Shown here one piece after another: positions 62,467-64,000 of a DNA stretch of 64,000 nt. The notes beneath the pieces were generated by a model. The model was given only the letters and a program-made list of their open reading frames with translations. It was not told where the DNA came from and did no database searches. Location of the stretch: positions 1 through 64,000 of the forward strand of contig NZ_JAFCJM010000004.1 in the NCBI RefSeq assembly GCF_018130955.1, written 5' to 3'. The translations under genes were made by a program, and so were the position numbers. This stretch comes from Bradyrhizobium liaoningense (GTDB taxonomy: Bacteria > Pseudomonadota > Alphaproteobacteria > Rhizobiales > Xanthobacteraceae). Position 1 is the stretch's first letter; each line of letters begins with the position of its first letter.

Positions 62467-63786
62467 ATGACGCCGCGCATCGATTTCACCAGCGACGCCT
62501 TTTTCCGCGATCCCGCGAAGGGTATCGCGACGCTCCGCGCCTCTGGCCCGGTCGTCGCAACTCGGTTTCCACTGGTCGGCGACGTCTGGGTCACCACGAC
62601 CTATGAGACGACTGCGCAGGTGCTGAAGGACAGCACCATCTTCACGCTGCGCAAGGAGGGCGGTGAGATCGCTGGCGTCCGTTGGTGGATGCCAAAGCTC
62701 CTCACCACCCTCGCCAACAACATGCTGACCATGGACGAGCCTGATCACACGAGGCTGCGCAGCATCGTGGACGAGGCGTTTCGCCGCCGCGCCATCGTGG
62801 CGATGGAGCCGCGCATCCGCGCCATCGCCGATGAACTGGCAGCAGGCCTGTTCGCCGACGGCAGCCCTGCCGATCTCGTGCAGCGCTATGCACGCATTTT
62901 GCCGTTGTCCGTGATTTGCGAGCTGCTGGGCCTGCCGCAGGCCGACCGTCCCCGGTTCATCGCCTGGGCCAATTCGATGGCGGGGCTGACCAATGTGTTC
63001 GGCTTTGTCCGCATGCTGTTCGCCCTCGGCAAGATGCGACGCTATCTCGAAGGGCAGCTCCAGGTCGCCCGCACCCAGGGCGGCGAAGGTCTGATCGCCG
63101 AACTGGTCCAGGTCGAACGGGAAGGCGGCCGCATCACGCCACGCGAAATGGTGTCGATGGTGTTTTTGCTGCTGGCCGCAGGCTCCGAGACCACGACGCA
63201 TCTGATCAGCGGCTCGGTCTACGAGCTGCTGAGGAATCCAAAACTCCGCGATTGGCTGGAGGAGGACTGGAGCCGTATCGGCCTCGCTGTCGAGGAGTTT
63301 TTGCGCTTCGTCTCACCGGTGCAATTCTCGAAACCGCGTTACGTGCGGCGGGATGTCGAACTCGCCGGCGCGCGCCTGAAGAAGGGCGACCGCGTCATGG
63401 TCATGCTCGCCGCGGCGAACATGGACCCTGACGTCCACGAACATCCTGATGTACCCGATCTCGCGCGAAAACCCAACCGGCACATGTCGTTCGGGACAGG
63501 CATCCATTTCTGTCTCGGCCATCAGCTCGCGCGGATCGAAGGTGCCTGTGCGCTACAGGCGCTGTTCGCGCGCTGGCCCGGGCTTGCGCTTGCCGTCGAT
63601 CCTTCTGAAATTCATTGGCGGAAGCGGCCGGGCATCCGCGCCATTGCGAAGCTGCTGGTCGCTATGGGCGCGCGTCAGCGTGTCGAGGAGTCAGGCAACT
63701 TCTTGGACGAGACGAGATCGCGTTCCCAGCCGAACACGGAACGACCGTCGAGCTCGGGTGAGGCCACGCGCTCGCCGGCGATGTAA
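62467..63786 (+). CDS. Cytochrome P450
   Basis: A 439-residue soluble bacterial P450. The I-helix has [11 protein letters not shown] (oxygen-activating AGxxT), the K-helix EEFLRF (ExxR), and the heme loop [15 protein letters not shown], whose Cys near residue 349 ligates the iron. Substrate unknown; no ferredoxin gene accompanies it, although fpr is 730 bases away. The last 35 residues, polar and Ser/Arg-rich, lie antisense over the DUF763 gene and may not be native. Confidence 0.92.
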   Translation: MTPRIDFTSDAFFRDPAKGIATLRASGPVVATRFPLVGDVWVTTTYETTAQVLKDSTIFTLRKEGGEIAGVRWWMPKLLTTLANNMLTMDEPDHTRLRSIVDEAFRRRAIVAMEPRIRAIADELAAGLFADGSPADLVQRYARILPLSVICELLGLPQADRPRFIAWANSMAGLTNVFGFVRMLFALGKMRRYLEGQLQVARTQGGEGLIAELVQVEREGGRITPREMVSMVFLLLAAGSETTTHLISGSVYELLRNPKLRDWLEEDWSRIGLAVEEFLRFVSPVQFSKPRYVRRDVELAGARLKKGDRVMVMLAAANMDPDVHEHPDVPDLARKPNRHMSFGTGIHFCLGHQLARIEGACALQALFARWPGLALAVDPSEIHWRKRPGIRAIAKLLVAMGARQRVEESGNFLDETRSRSQPNTERPSSSGEATRSPAM

Positions 63787-64000
63787 GCCTCCACGGACGG
63801 TCCCGTTGCCGTGCGCTCCAGCCGCCGCGCCTGGTCGTCCAGCCGCTTGATCGCCTGCATCTCTTCCTCGCGCCCGAGCTTGGCTTGCTGGATCGCGTCC
63901 TTCAGCACGCGGATGGTCTCGTCATAGACCTTGATCGGGACGGGATAGGGATGGCGGTCCTTGCCGCCATGGGCGAGCGAGAAGCGCGCGGGATCGCGGA
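63675..64000 (-). CDS. DUF763 family protein, C-terminal part (gene runs off the window)
   Basis: About 108 C-terminal residues. The sequence from the window edge reads DPARFSLAHGGKDRHPYPVP, then KVYDETIRVL, IKRLDDQARRLE and [11 protein letters not shown], the conserved ending of DUF763 proteins. Function unknown. The 5' part lies beyond base 64000. Its 3' end overlaps the P450 gene by about 112 bases on the opposite strand. Confidence 0.85.
   Translation of the reverse strand, partial: RDPARFSLAHGGKDRHPYPVPIKVYDETIRVLKDAIQQAKLGREEEMQAIKRLDDQARRLERTATGPSVEAYIAGERVASPELDGRSVFGWERDLVSSKKLPDSSTR

Overview
The window is GC-rich, densely packed chromosomal DNA from an alphaproteobacterium, most likely Bradyrhizobium or a close relative. 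This rests on an acpXL-to-lpxXL cluster for very-long-chain fatty acid lipid A, a rhizobial-type porin, tandem kup genes, and several families of intergenic palindromic repeats of the kind scattered through Bradyrhizobium genomes. No rRNA, tRNA, insertion sequence, prophage or CRISPR array was seen. Assignments come from reading motifs and family resemblance; no database search was possible.

Layout. 1-6.8 kb: housekeeping and lipid genes (VOC protein, LOG protein, Atm1-like ABC exporter, psd-pssA phospholipid pair, RraA-like protein). 7.0-15.6 kb: a MotA/MotB-type stator pair, two tandem kup potassium transporters, then rhodanese, aminotransferase and putrescine-binding-protein genes. 15.7-22.2 kb: a 1,500-residue autotransporter with a repetitive passenger, divergent from a membrane-anchored winged-helix/TPR regulator. 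22.3-28.8 kb: a catabolic island with a LacI regulator, a palindromic operator, a DapA-family lyase, an MFS transporter, a LysR regulator and a porin. 28.8-33.1 kb: the lipid A very-long-chain fatty acid operon (acpXL, fabZ-, fabF2-, fabF1-type genes, lpxXL) on the minus strand. 33.4-45.9 kb: small conserved genes, two previously easy-to-miss 51-residue genes, an ABC substrate-binding protein coupled to a Cache-HAMP-adenylate cyclase, a HerA-like ATPase, an MFS exporter and an RNase Z-like hydrolase.

45.9-61.7 kb is the most interesting part: what looks like a complete first half of a reductive nicotinate catabolic pathway. A divergent pair of operons encodes a two-subunit nicotinate dehydrogenase (2Fe-2S subunit, and a molybdenum subunit fused to a triheme cytochrome), 6-hydroxynicotinate reductase, a UPF0280 (ApbE-like) protein, a PF06684 protein, a branched-chain-amino-acid-type ABC transporter with fused permeases, and a MarR regulator resembling NicR. 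Enamidase and a ferredoxin-NADP reductase follow as a second divergent pair. A shared 16-bp near-palindrome (consensus about CRTTYGTATACGAAYG) lies in both divergent promoter regions and ties the genes into one regulon. The reductase and enamidase are the enzymes known from anaerobic Eubacterium barkeri; here they sit in a presumably aerobic organism next to a cytochrome-linked dehydrogenase.

61.8-64 kb: a small hypothetical gene, a large inverted-repeat element, a cytochrome P450 and the 3' part of a DUF763 gene that runs off the window.
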